From contig JAOPXK010000015.1 in assembly GCA_025965195.1 (NCBI GenBank), positions 27,031 through 91,030 on the forward strand: a stretch of DNA of 64,000 bases. The letters run 5' to 3'. The stretch is from Marmoricola sp. Its GTDB lineage: Bacteria; Actinomycetota; Actinomycetes; Propionibacteriales; Nocardioidaceae. Below are positions 29,740 through 41,767 of this stretch, piece after piece. The position numbers and the translations under genes are program-made. A model generated the notes under the pieces. That model did not search any database, had not been told where the DNA came from, and was given only the letters and a program-made list of their open reading frames with translations. The first letter of the stretch is position 1; every line of letters starts with the position of its first letter.

Positions 29740-30675
29740 ATGCAACTCCCCCTCGACATGCGGGTGCCGACTCCCACCCTCACCCAGCGGCGACGGTTCT
29801 ACGACGGCGGCCGACCGGCCGTCGGCACCGATCCGGGCGAGCCACCGAACCCGGCAGCCGAGCCGCAGATCGTGCTGACCCGCGTCGAGCACGACGGGGA
29901 GGAGAGCTTCCGGCTCGGCCGACGGATCGCCTACGACGACATCGAGTTCGGTGAGCTGCTGGTCCCACGTGACCTGGAGACGTGGCACACCGACCTGACG
30001 TCGGTGCCGGCCCTGTTCACCTGGCTGGTCCCGAAGACGGGAGCGCATCTGCCGGCAGCGCTGGTGCACGACGGACTGATCTGGAACCCGGCGAAGGAGA
30101 CGCAGTCCTACACCTCGACCGACGGCCACACCATCGTCCGATTCGACGCCGACCGAGTCCTCCGTGACGCGATGAGGGACACCGGCACCGGCGCGGTACG
30201 ACGCTGGCTGGTCTGGTCGGCCGTCACCGCCGCGACGATGATCAGCGGCCAGGGCACCGGGTGGACCTCGCTGCAGCGTCTGCGTTACCGGCTGCCGGCG
30301 CTCCTGACGATCCTGACCGTCGTCTATCTCGGCTACTGCGCAACCTCGGACCTGCTCGACCGGCACGCCTGGGGCGCGGTCGGCCTGCCCTGGATGGGTG
30401 ACCGGTCAGCGCTGCTCGAGATCGCCGGCGGGCTCTCCGGCGCGGTGGTCATCCCGCTCGTGCTCGGTCTGCTGTGGGGGCGGTTCGTCAAGGCCGGCTG
30501 GATCGTCGGCATCACGCTCGCCGTACTCATTCATGTGACGATCGCGCTGGCCGCGGTGACGCTGCTCTACCAAGCCGTCGAGTGGCTCGTGAAGAAAGCT
30601 CCCCGGCTCGTGTTCGGCCTCGGCGCGCTGATCGGCGTCGTCGCGACCGTGCTGTTCGTCGGCCTCACGTGGTGA
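29740..30675 (+). CDS. DUF1353 protein with C-terminal multi-TM region
   Basis: WHTDLTSVPALFTWLVPKTGAHLPAALVHDGLIW; ~4 TM helices C-terminal. Confidence 0.8.
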   Translation: MQLPLDMRVPTPTLTQRRRFYDGGRPAVGTDPGEPPNPAAEPQIVLTRVEHDGEESFRLGRRIAYDDIEFGELLVPRDLETWHTDLTSVPALFTWLVPKTGAHLPAALVHDGLIWNPAKETQSYTSTDGHTIVRFDADRVLRDAMRDTGTGAVRRWLVWSAVTAATMISGQGTGWTSLQRLRYRLPALLTILTVVYLGYCATSDLLDRHAWGAVGLPWMGDRSALLEIAGGLSGAVVIPLVLGLLWGRFVKAGWIVGITLAVLIHVTIALAAVTLLYQAVEWLVKKAPRLVFGLGALIGVVATVLFVGLTW

Positions 30676-31625
30676 GCGGACCTCGACTGGCTGGCGTCAA
30701 GCTGCCGCCGGCCGGCAAGACCGCGCGCCGGGTGGAGTGGGACATGCTTCCGCCGCCGATGCGGGACAAGATCGAAGCGCGGCTGTGCTCGAAGGTGGTC
30801 TCGGCCGCGACTGCGACCGGGGGCTTCACGCCCGGGTTCGCTGCCGTTCTCACCTGCGCAGACGGCAGCCGGCACTTCGTCAAGGCGGCCAGCAATGTCG
30901 CCCAGAAGATCTTCGCCGACTCCTACCGCGAGGAGATCCGCAAGCTCGGCGCTCTGCCTGCCGCGGTGCCGGCAGCCCGGCTGCTCTGGAGCCTGGACGA
31001 GGACTGGGTCGCCCTTGAGCTCGAGTACGTCGACGGGCGACTGCCCTCCCGGCCGTGGAAACCGGCCGACCTCGAGGCCTGTCTGGACACGCTCGAAACC
31101 GTCGCGACCGTGCTCACTCCTCCGCCGGCAGGGCTCGAGCTCGACACCTTTGCCGAGGAGTTCGGCCCGTTCCTGACCGGCTGGGACTACGTCCGCTCCG
31201 CGCTGCCCGACCTCCCCCACCTCGCCGAGGCCGCGGCGCTCGCTGCCCGGTTCGGCGAGCTCGGCGGCAGCACCCTCGTGCACACCGACATCCGCGATGA
31301 CAACCTGCTGATCACGGACACCGGGCGGGTCTCGATCTGCGACTGGAACTGGCCGGTTGTGGGCGCCGGCTGGATCGACACCGTCTGCCTCTTGATCCAG
31401 GCCTACGGCGATGGCCACGACGCCGATGCGATCCTGGCTTCCCGACCGCTCACCCGGAAGGTCGACGGCGATCTGATCGACGTACTGCTGGCGCTGCTGG
31501 CCGGGTTCTTCTTCCGCCAGCGCGACGAACCGGGGCCGAACTCGTCGCCGTACCTGCGGATGCACCAGAACTGGTACGCCGAGGCCACCTGGGCATGGCT
31601 TGCCGAACGCCGAGGCTGGGCCTGA
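30672..31625 (+). CDS. Phosphotransferase / aminoglycoside phosphotransferase family
   Basis: GTG start overlapping the upstream stop; LVHTDIRDDNLLITDTGRVSICDWNWPVVGAGWIDTVCLL. Confidence 0.85.
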   Translation: MSGPRLAGVKLPPAGKTARRVEWDMLPPPMRDKIEARLCSKVVSAATATGGFTPGFAAVLTCADGSRHFVKAASNVAQKIFADSYREEIRKLGALPAAVPAARLLWSLDEDWVALELEYVDGRLPSRPWKPADLEACLDTLETVATVLTPPPAGLELDTFAEEFGPFLTGWDYVRSALPDLPHLAEAAALAARFGELGGSTLVHTDIRDDNLLITDTGRVSICDWNWPVVGAGWIDTVCLLIQAYGDGHDADAILASRPLTRKVDGDLIDVLLALLAGFFFRQRDEPGPNSSPYLRMHQNWYAEATWAWLAERRGWA

Positions 31626-31712
31626 GCCACGATTTGGGCGGTCAGGTGGACCGCTGATATCGTTGCTCCTTGCGTCTGGACGGTTAGCGCCGCCCGATGC
31701 CCATGACTCCGT

Positions 31713-31748
31713 ATCACGGTCAACATCACAGTCAATATCACGATCAAC
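31713..31748. repeat. 3 x 12-bp degenerate tandem repeat upstream of rpsT
   Basis: ATCACGGTCAAC / ATCACAGTCAAT / ATCACGATCAAC. Confidence 0.9.
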
Positions 31749-31793
31749 ACTGCTCCACATTCAACGACATCTAAGACAGGCGAGGCTTGCCCC

Positions 31794-32051
31794 GTGGCGA
31801 ACATCAAGTCCCAGATCAAGCGCAACAAGCAGAACGAGCGCGCTCACGAGCGCAACAAGGCCGTCCGGTCTGCTCTGAAGACCGCTGTGCGCAAGTTCCG
31901 TGAGGCTGCCGAGGCCGGCGACGACAAGGCCAAGGTCCTCGCTGCCGACGCCGCCACCGCGCTCGACAAGGCCGCCTCGAAGGGCGTCATCCACAAGAAC
32001 CAGGCAGCGAACCGCAAGTCGGCCATCGCGAAGAAGGCTTCCGCCCTCTGA
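31794..32051 (+). CDS. rpsT: 30S ribosomal protein S20
   Basis: [35 protein letters not shown]...[22 protein letters not shown]. Confidence 0.98.
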   Translation: MANIKSQIKRNKQNERAHERNKAVRSALKTAVRKFREAAEAGDDKAKVLAADAATALDKAASKGVIHKNQAANRKSAIAKKASAL

Positions 32052-32066
32052 CGTAGTCCGGCAAGC

Positions 32067-32099
32067 AAGGCGTCGATCCCCCTGGGACGACGCCTTTTT
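32067..32099 (+). terminator. Rho-independent terminator of rpsT
   Basis: AAGGCGTCG - ATCCCCCTGGGA - CGACGCCTT followed by TTT. Confidence 0.9.
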
Positions 32100-32119
32100 G
32101 CTTGTCCGGCCCAGGGCCC

Positions 32120-33103
32120 TTATCGCAGCGATCGAGCCCGGACGATGTCCAGCACCATCTTCTCGAGCGCGTAGGACGGATCGCTCGCCTGCCCCTTGAT
32201 CTCCGCATCGGCCCGCGCCACCACCTGGATGGCCCGCCCGATGCCCTCTTCCTCCCAGCCCCGGGCCTGCCCGCGCAGGATGTCGAGCTTCCACGGCGGC
32301 ACCCCGACCTCACGCATCAGGTCGTTGTTGCGCATCCCCCCTGGCGCGGACTTGTACTTCGCCAGGCTGCGCAGGCCCCCGGCCACCGCGCTGGTCACCA
32401 GCACCGGAGCGGTGCCCCGGTCGAGGGCCCAGCGGAGCTCCTCGAGTGCCTTGGCAGCCTGGCCGTTGATCGTGTGGTCCGCGACGGCGAACGACTTGGC
32501 CTCGGCCCGTCCGCCGAAGTACTGCTTGACCATCTCGGTGGTGATCGGCTTGCCCTCGAAGTCGCCGGCGAGCTGGCTCGCAGCAGCAGCGAGCGAGCGC
32601 AGGTCCTGGCCCACCGACTGCACGAGGAACGCAGCGGCGTCCGGATCGACCTTGACGCGGAGGCCACGGAGCTCGGAGATCACGAAGTTCGTGAACTCGT
32701 GTGACTTGAGCGGGACCGACTTGACCTCGGTGACGGCCCCGGCCTTGCGGAGCCTGGTGAGGACGCCGCTGCCCTTCTGGCCACCGCCGTGCACCAGCAC
32801 CAGGGCGATGTCGTCGGCCGGAGCAGCGGCATAGTCGAGGAGGCCGTCGACGGACTCATCGGGCAGATCCTCGAACTTGCGTACGACGACACAGCGAGTC
32901 GTCGAGAAGAGCGACGGCGCAGCGAGTTCGCCCAGGGTCGCCATCGTCAGCTCGCCCGCCCCGGTCTCGCTGAACTCGGCGTCCGGATCGGCTGTCCTGA
33001 CGGCGGCCCGGACGGCGCCCACCGCGCGCTCACCGAGGAACTCCTCGGGTCCGGTGATCAGCGTGATCCGGCCGAGGACGTCTGTGGGAGAGGGGGTCGC
33101 CAT
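32120..33103 (-). CDS. holA: DNA polymerase III subunit delta
   Basis: GRITLITGPEEFLGERAV...ALVLVHGGGQKGSGVLTRLRKAGAVTEVKSVPLK; adjacent to rpsT and comEC as usual. Confidence 0.93.
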   Translation of the reverse strand: MATPSPTDVLGRITLITGPEEFLGERAVGAVRAAVRTADPDAEFSETGAGELTMATLGELAAPSLFSTTRCVVVRKFEDLPDESVDGLLDYAAAPADDIALVLVHGGGQKGSGVLTRLRKAGAVTEVKSVPLKSHEFTNFVISELRGLRVKVDPDAAAFLVQSVGQDLRSLAAAASQLAGDFEGKPITTEMVKQYFGGRAEAKSFAVADHTINGQAAKALEELRWALDRGTAPVLVTSAVAGGLRSLAKYKSAPGGMRNNDLMREVGVPPWKLDILRGQARGWEEEGIGRAIQVVARADAEIKGQASDPSYALEKMVLDIVRARSLR

Positions 33104-33139
33104 GGTGAGGCAACCCTGCCACACCGGACGGACAGCCGA

Positions 33140-33652
33140 TCAGGTGCTGGTCTCCGTGATCTGTGCACCGTTCCGGTCGGCCAACGCGAGCAGCGAAGCA
33201 AGGGAGGCGTTGATTCCGGCGACCGACGCGAAGTTGCCGGTGCCCAGCGTGCTGGCCAGGTTCCCGAACGCGTTCTGGAGCTCGGAGAGTGGCGTGATCA
33301 CCGCCTTGCAGAGACCCGGACTCGCCTTCACGTCCTGGATCGCCTGCTTGATCTCGTGTTGCACGAAGGCAGCTGTCGCGACTGCCTTCGCGATCGCGAC
33401 GACCCGGTGATGGGCCCCCTTCTGGAGCGCGCCTGCCTTGAAGGGCTTCCAGATCCAGTGATGGAAGGACCCCGCAGCGAGACCGACGTGACCGACGAAC
33501 TTCGTCTTCGCGAATGCCGTCGTGTTGCTGGTGGGACAGTCGGCGGCTGAGGCTATCGACGGACCACCGGCAGGGATCGGGTCGCTGCCGCATCCGGTGA
33601 GGACGGCAGCGAAAAGGAGCACGGAAGCGATGATTGCCAGGGGTCGACGCAT
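33140..33652 (-). CDS. Putative lipoprotein of unknown function
   Basis: MRRPLAIIASVLLFAAVLTGCGSD: signal peptide and lipobox (LTGC). Confidence 0.75.
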   Translation of the reverse strand: MRRPLAIIASVLLFAAVLTGCGSDPIPAGGPSIASAADCPTSNTTAFAKTKFVGHVGLAAGSFHHWIWKPFKAGALQKGAHHRVVAIAKAVATAAFVQHEIKQAIQDVKASPGLCKAVITPLSELQNAFGNLASTLGTGNFASVAGINASLASLLALADRNGAQITETST

Positions 33653-33676
33653 GCCACCAGTCAATCGCACGGGTTG

Positions 33677-36028
33677 TCACGCTCCGGGTCTGGGCGGCGG
33701 TCGCGGCATTCGGGTGCGCACCCGAAGGCCGTGGTCGACGATCACCGCGAGGTCGCCGTCGGTGTCCGTCCGCTTCACGATCATCTGGTCGCGCTCGAGC
33801 ATCCGGAGCGTCTCCGGCGCCGGGTGACCGTAGTCGTTGCCGACGCCGTCGGAGATCAGCGCCAGCTTCGCGCCGAGGCCGCCGATCAGCTCAGGGTCCT
33901 GGTAGCGACTTCCGTGGTGGGCAACCTTGAGCACGTCCGCCTTCAGCCCCGGTACCAGCCGGGCCAGCCTCTTCTGGGTCGGTGGCTCCTCGTCGCCCAT
34001 CATCAGGATCCGGATGCCCCTGATCTCGACGTACAACACGATGCTGGCGTCATTCGGCCTCGAGTCGGACTCCGGCGGCGGGTCCTCCGACGGAGCCAGC
34101 ACCTGCCAGTGCAACGGACCGATGGTGCGGGTCTCGCCGTACCTCACCTCCTGCACGGGTACGCCGGCCCGCTCGGCCAGCCCCCGCACGAAGCGTGACC
34201 GCTCCTCCGGATCTGCCACCGTCGTCACCTCGATCCCGCCCACCCTCCGCCCCTCGAGCACTCCGGACAGCCCGTCGACGTGATCGGCATGGAAGTGCGT
34301 GAGCACGACCAGCGGGACGGTCGTGATCCGGAGTCGTCGCAGGCAGCTGTTCATCAGCGCGGGATCGGGGCCCGTGTCGACGACGACGCCGGTGCCCCTT
34401 CCTGCGTTGAGGACCAACCCGTCTCCCTGCCCGACGTCGCACGCGACCAGGATCCAGCCGGGCGGCGGCCAGCCCGGGGTCGGCAACGGCACCAGCATCA
34501 CCGTCAGCAGGACGGCGGCGATCCCGACCGACAGGCCTCGTCTGGCGAGCAAGGAGCCGAGCACCAGCGCGAGCACGAGGCAGAGCAGCGTCAGTCCGAT
34601 GATCCCGCGAGCCGACGTGGACCAGCCGAGCACCGCGACGGGCAGCGACGCGGTGCGCTGCGCGACCAGGATGATCCACCACGCACACCACGCACCCGGT
34701 GCCGCGATGAGCTGGCCGACCGGGCGCGCGACGACGGCGACCAGCCCGCCGACGAGCCCGAGAACCGTCGCCGGACCGACTGCGACCGCTGCCAGCAGGT
34801 TGGCCAGCACGGCGACGATGCTGACCTGGCCGGAGATCGCGGCAACGAGCGGCGTGCAGGCCAGCTGGGCGGCCAGCGGCACCGCGATCGCCTCCGCCAC
34901 CCATTGCGGGAGCCAGCGCATCAAGGCGTCGCGCCACAACGGACCGAGCAGCAGGATGCCGGCAGTCGCACAGGCCGAGAGCGCGAACCCGACCGAGGTC
35001 GCCAGCCACGGGTCGAAGAGCATCAGCCCGAACACCGCCACGCCGAGCGCCCGGGTCCCTCGCTCGCGACCACCGCTGCCCATTCCGATCAGGGCCACCG
35101 CGCCCATCGCCGCCGCCCGGACCACACTCGGCTCGGCCCGGGCGAGCAACACGAACCCGACGACCCCGAGCGCGCCGACCACGATCAGCCCACGAGCCCG
35201 GATGCCGATCCAGCGAGCGACGATCAGCACGAAGCCGACCACCAGGGTGAGGTTCGTGCCGCTCACCGCGATCAGGTGCGTCAGGCCGGAGGTACGGAAG
35301 TCCGCGACGACGTCGTCGGGCAGGGCGCCGCCGTCCCCGTCGACGAGGGCGGGAACCAGGGCCCTCGGTCCGGCCGGCTGGGACGCGACCGCAGTACGGA
35401 TGCCGGCACGCACCCGATCAGCCACCCGGAAGACCGGCGCCGGCCGGTCGATGACCGATGGTGGACCTCGGGTCGCCAGCATCGCCGCAAGATCGTCACT
35501 CTCGGCAACGTCCAGACGGCCCACCGCCCGAATCCGGGAATCCAGTCGCACCGAACGCCAGTCCTCGGGTGCGATCACCAGCACAGGTGCCCGCACCCGA
35601 TAGTGCGAGCCGCGTCCGGTCACCGATGACAGCTGCGCACGAAACATCACGTACGTCGAGAACTTGCCCTTCTTCAGCACGGGATCCGAACGCACCTCGA
35701 GCAGCACGTGCACCGACGCACCGGCGCGAGCAAGACCCGCGACTGGCGACTGGGCGACGGCCGCCACGTTGAGAAGCACTGAGCCCGCGGCTGCCGCGCC
35801 GGCCAGCAGCCAGGCGAGCTGGACGGGAGCGAGCCTGCCGAGCCGGTGCCGTCGGACCACAAGCCCCACACCGAGGAGCACGAGGACGCCGACGAGCCAC
35901 CCGGGCAGAACGAACGTCGCGAGCGCCGAGCCCCACGACACGACTCCCAGCATCGCCGCGCGAAGGTCTGGTGGCGACGGCTGCTCCCCCGACGCGGCAC
36001 TCACCCCAGCACTCACCCCAGCACTCAC
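33677..36028 (-). CDS. comEC: ComEC/Rec2 competence channel with MBL-like domain
   Basis: TSGLTHLIAVSGTNLTLVVGF; many TM segments; VVLTHFHADHVDGLSGVLEGR; LKVAHHGSRYQDPEL. Confidence 0.95.
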   Translation of the reverse strand: MSAGVSAGVSAASGEQPSPPDLRAAMLGVVSWGSALATFVLPGWLVGVLVLLGVGLVVRRHRLGRLAPVQLAWLLAGAAAAGSVLLNVAAVAQSPVAGLARAGASVHVLLEVRSDPVLKKGKFSTYVMFRAQLSSVTGRGSHYRVRAPVLVIAPEDWRSVRLDSRIRAVGRLDVAESDDLAAMLATRGPPSVIDRPAPVFRVADRVRAGIRTAVASQPAGPRALVPALVDGDGGALPDDVVADFRTSGLTHLIAVSGTNLTLVVGFVLIVARWIGIRARGLIVVGALGVVGFVLLARAEPSVVRAAAMGAVALIGMGSGGRERGTRALGVAVFGLMLFDPWLATSVGFALSACATAGILLLGPLWRDALMRWLPQWVAEAIAVPLAAQLACTPLVAAISGQVSIVAVLANLLAAVAVGPATVLGLVGGLVAVVARPVGQLIAAPGAWCAWWIILVAQRTASLPVAVLGWSTSARGIIGLTLLCLVLALVLGSLLARRGLSVGIAAVLLTVMLVPLPTPGWPPPGWILVACDVGQGDGLVLNAGRGTGVVVDTGPDPALMNSCLRRLRITTVPLVVLTHFHADHVDGLSGVLEGRRVGGIEVTTVADPEERSRFVRGLAERAGVPVQEVRYGETRTIGPLHWQVLAPSEDPPPESDSRPNDASIVLYVEIRGIRILMMGDEEPPTQKRLARLVPGLKADVLKVAHHGSRYQDPELIGGLGAKLALISDGVGNDYGHPAPETLRMLERDQMIVKRTDTDGDLAVIVDHGLRVRTRMPRPPPRPGA

Positions 36029-36040
36029 CCAACACTCACA
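35997..36040. repeat. ~3.5 x 12-bp tandem repeat at the comEC translation start
   Basis: GCACTCACCCCA GCACTCACCCCA GCACTCACCCAA CACTCACA; on the coding strand iterates GTG AGT GCT GGG. Confidence 0.95.
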
Positions 36041-36908
36041 AGGTCAGGAAGGGTGCCAGGTCAGCCAGCGTCTTCTCGCCGATGCCGTCCACCTCGAGCA
36101 GCTCATCGACCGAGGAGAACGCGCCGTTCCTGCTCCGCCAGTCCAGGATCTTCTGCGCGGTCACCGGTCCCACGCCCGGGAGGGTGTCCAGCTGCTCGGC
36201 GGTGGCCGAGTTGAGGTTCACCAGCTGGCCGGACGGTGCGGGCGCTCCCGGCGCAACCGCGGCCGACGCCGCGACTCCTGCTGCCGGCACCCCGACCAGG
36301 ATCTGCTCACCGTCCACGAGCACCCGGGCAAGGTTGAGCGCGGTCAGGCTCACCCCCGGCTTGGCGCCGCCGGCCTGCTTGAGGGCATCCACCACCCGCG
36401 AGCCCGCGGGAAGGGTCGCGACGCCGGGTCGACGGACCTTCCCGGCGATGTCGACGACAACAGGGACATCCGCGGTGGTCGCGGAGGCAACCGGCTTGGC
36501 CGGGACGAGTGGTGAGCTCGCCGCTGCCGGAGCGGCGACGGGAACGGGCTGGGCGCTGCCACCAGAGCGGAGCGCAACGACTGCGGCGACCGAGAGTCCC
36601 AGCGCGACGACGAGAGCGATCAGGGCCACGTGCGCCGGACCGAGCCCCACCCGCCCTTGGATGCTCGGCGGCAACCGGTCGGCTGCCCACGCAGCCATCC
36701 GCGTCAGGGCAGCAGGCGACCGGCTCCGGGCATGTCGGCCAGGGTCGGGGATCGGGGCAGCGCTCGGCCGGTGCAGCTGGACAACCGGTGGCAGCTCGGC
36801 CGTGACGGGCTCGTCTGGAGCGAGCCCCGCCTGGGCGAGCTCGCGACTCAACAGCTCCAGCCGTCGACGGGCGGCCTCGGCGATCTCCTCCTGTGCTTGC
36901 CTGCGCAT
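36036..36908 (-). CDS. comEA: ComEA family helix-hairpin-helix DNA-binding protein
   Basis: VNLNSATAEQLDTLPGVGPVTAQKILDWRSRNGAFSSVDELLEVDGIGEKTLADLAPFLTL; SLBB-like VVVDIAGKVRRPGVATLPAGSRVVDALKQAGG. Confidence 0.95.
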   Translation of the reverse strand: MRRQAQEEIAEAARRRLELLSRELAQAGLAPDEPVTAELPPVVQLHRPSAAPIPDPGRHARSRSPAALTRMAAWAADRLPPSIQGRVGLGPAHVALIALVVALGLSVAAVVALRSGGSAQPVPVAAPAAASSPLVPAKPVASATTADVPVVVDIAGKVRRPGVATLPAGSRVVDALKQAGGAKPGVSLTALNLARVLVDGEQILVGVPAAGVAASAAVAPGAPAPSGQLVNLNSATAEQLDTLPGVGPVTAQKILDWRSRNGAFSSVDELLEVDGIGEKTLADLAPFLTL

Positions 36909-36994
36909 GTCCAGACGCTAGGTAGGCCCAGTCAGACAGGGAAGATCACGTTGGCCACCTGTGGACAACCCCGCACCCGGGCAGGCTGTGGACG

Positions 36995-37855
36995 TCAGCG
37001 AGGTGCGACGGACACGCCCACCATGCCTGGGCCGACGTGGGCACCGAGAGCGGCCCCGATCTCCCCCACGAGTACGACCCGGCCGGACAGCCCCGCGGCG
37101 ACCCGTTCGGTGAGCTTCGCGGCCAGGTGCGCGGCACGCTCCGGGCTTGCCAGGTGGGCGACCGCGATGTCCACCTGCACGTCACGAGCAGCCTCGACAG
37201 CCAGCTCCTCGAGCCGGGAGAGCGCCTTGGCCGACGTACGAACTCGTTCGAAGGGCCCGACCTTGCCGCCGTCCACCTTCAGGATCGGTTTGACCGCCAG
37301 CGCAGATCCGAGGAGCGCGGCGGCCGCACCGATCCGGCCGCCCCGGCGGAGGTACTCGAGGGTGTCGACGTAGAAGAGCGAGGTCGTCGCGGCGGCGCGT
37401 GCCCGGGCGGCCTCAGCGACCTGCTCGGCGGACGCGCCGGACGCCACCTGCTCCGCTGCGGAGAGTACGGCGAACCCGAGGCCCATCCCGACCTGTCGCG
37501 AGTCGACCACCGTGACCGGCACCGACGCCTGCCTGGCAGCGAGCTGGGCCGACTCGAAGGTGCCGCTGAGCTCCGCCGACAGGTGCACGGACACGATCTC
37601 GGTCGCGCCGGCGGCGGCCTCGCGCTCGTAGGCGGCCAGGAACTCGTCGGGATTCGGCCGCGACGTACTGACGGGTGTCCAGGCCTTCAGCGCCGTCGCA
37701 ACGAGCTCCGGCGTCGCCCCGCCGTCAGTGCCTTCGTCGTAGGACGTCGCGCCGATCACGACCTGCAGCGCGACCACGACGATGCCGTGTTCGGCGGCAA
37801 CGTCAGGAAGAAGCGCGGCCGCCGAGTCGGTGACGAGAGCGACCTTGCGTGACAT
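36995..37855 (-). CDS. DegV family protein
   Basis: VALVTDSAAALLPDVAAEHGIVVVALQVVIGATSYDEG; VVDSRQVGMGLGFAVLSAAE. Confidence 0.93.
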   Translation of the reverse strand: MSRKVALVTDSAAALLPDVAAEHGIVVVALQVVIGATSYDEGTDGGATPELVATALKAWTPVSTSRPNPDEFLAAYEREAAAGATEIVSVHLSAELSGTFESAQLAARQASVPVTVVDSRQVGMGLGFAVLSAAEQVASGASAEQVAEAARARAAATTSLFYVDTLEYLRRGGRIGAAAALLGSALAVKPILKVDGGKVGPFERVRTSAKALSRLEELAVEAARDVQVDIAVAHLASPERAAHLAAKLTERVAAGLSGRVVLVGEIGAALGAHVGPGMVGVSVAPR

Positions 37856-37903
37856 GGACGGAAGGTTACCGTCGAGCCCGTCGCCAGCTGGTCTCGGCAG
37901 CGA

Positions 37904-40462
<2,559 letters not shown>

Positions 40463-40546
40463 CGGTCTGCATCCTACCGCCGAACGCCTGGCTGTTGCCG
40501 GGGCCACGGCTCCGTCCTACTGTGGAAATCCAAGGTGGGGGTGCCC

Positions 40547-40876
40547 ATGCACGAACTGTCGATCGCCGAGAGCATCGTCGACACCGTCCTCGAGCGGACC
40601 GTGGATCGCCACGTCAGCTTGGTCCGGATCCGGGTCGGCAGGTTGGCGGCGGTCGTCCCCGATGCCCTTTCGTTCTGCTTCGACCTGGCCACGAGTGGTA
40701 CGCCGCTCGAAGGTTGCCGGCTCGAGATCCAGGAGCAGGACGCCCGCGCCCACTGCCGCGACTGCGACACCGAGTTCGTCCTCCCCGACCTGTTCCTGCT
40801 CTGCGCCTGCGGCAGTGCCGACCTCGAGATTCTGGCTGGACGGGAGCTGCAGGTCGCGTCGGTGGAGGTGGAGTGA
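40547..40876 (+). CDS. hypA: Hydrogenase nickel incorporation protein HypA
   Basis: MHELSIAESIVDTVLE; zinc motif HCRDCDTEF...CACGS. Confidence 0.96.
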   Translation: MHELSIAESIVDTVLERTVDRHVSLVRIRVGRLAAVVPDALSFCFDLATSGTPLEGCRLEIQEQDARAHCRDCDTEFVLPDLFLLCACGSADLEILAGRELQVASVEVE

Positions 40877-40877
40877 G

Positions 40878-41633
40878 ATGTGCAGCACCTGCGGATGCGG
40901 ATCCGATGAGGTTCGGGTCACCGACATCGACCATCAGCACGCACATGACCACATGCACAACCACACGCACGACCACACGCACACTGACGACCGGGCCCAC
41001 ACCATCGAGCTCGAGCAGGCGGTGCTGTCACGCAACGACCACCTCGCCGAGCACAACCGGACCTGGCTCGCCGGCCGCAACATCACCGCGATCAACCTGA
41101 TGAGCTCGCCCGGTGCCGGCAAGACCACCCTGCTCGAGCGGACCGTCGCGCTGTGCGACCGCGTGGTCTCGGTCATCGAAGGTGACCAGGAGACACTCTT
41201 CGACGCCCAGCGGATTCGGGCGGCCGGGGCGCGGGCGGTCCAGGTCAACACCGGTGCCGGCTGTCACCTGGACGCCCGGATGGTGCAGCGCGCCCTCGAC
41301 GAGCTGCAGCCCGAGCCGGAGAGCCTCGTCTTCATCGAGAACGTCGGCAACCTCGTCTGTCCGGCCCTGTTCGACCTCGGCGAGCTGACGCGCGTCGTGG
41401 TCATCTCGGTGCCCGAGGGCGACGACAAACCACTGAAGTACCCGCACATGTTCGCGGCCGCGGATCTGGTCGTGGTGAACAAGACCGACCTGTTGCCGTA
41501 CGTCGATTTCGACGTCGACCGGTTGACCCGGGATGCACGTCGGCTGAACCCCGCCGTACAGGTGCTGCCCATCTCGGCCAGAACCGGTGAAAATCTCGAC
41601 AGCTGGCTGACATGGCTCGTCGATAAACCTTGA
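40878..41633 (+). CDS. hypB: Hydrogenase nickel incorporation GTPase HypB, His-rich N-terminus
   Basis: MCSTCGCG; DHQHAHDHMHNHTHDHTHTDDRAH; LMSSPGAGKTTLLERTV; VVVNKTDLLPYVDFD. Confidence 0.97.
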   Translation: MCSTCGCGSDEVRVTDIDHQHAHDHMHNHTHDHTHTDDRAHTIELEQAVLSRNDHLAEHNRTWLAGRNITAINLMSSPGAGKTTLLERTVALCDRVVSVIEGDQETLFDAQRIRAAGARAVQVNTGAGCHLDARMVQRALDELQPEPESLVFIENVGNLVCPALFDLGELTRVVVISVPEGDDKPLKYPHMFAAADLVVVNKTDLLPYVDFDVDRLTRDARRLNPAVQVLPISARTGENLDSWLTWLVDKP

Positions 41634-41767
41634 CATCGTCAATCACGTGGGCATCTGATGGAAAAGCAGTACTACCAAGAGGTCAAAATGGCGGCCTCTG
41701 CTCCGTTAGTTTCTGATGCATCCAACAGGGGTCTCCCTCGAGTTGGGCCCCGGAGAGCGGGCGGGCG

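Noticed and set aside
41740-41749. GAGTTGGGCC in the hydrogenase leader matching the 14076-14214 repeat core
   Set aside because: Single 10-nt match without the 22-bp register or inverted partner; likely coincidental.
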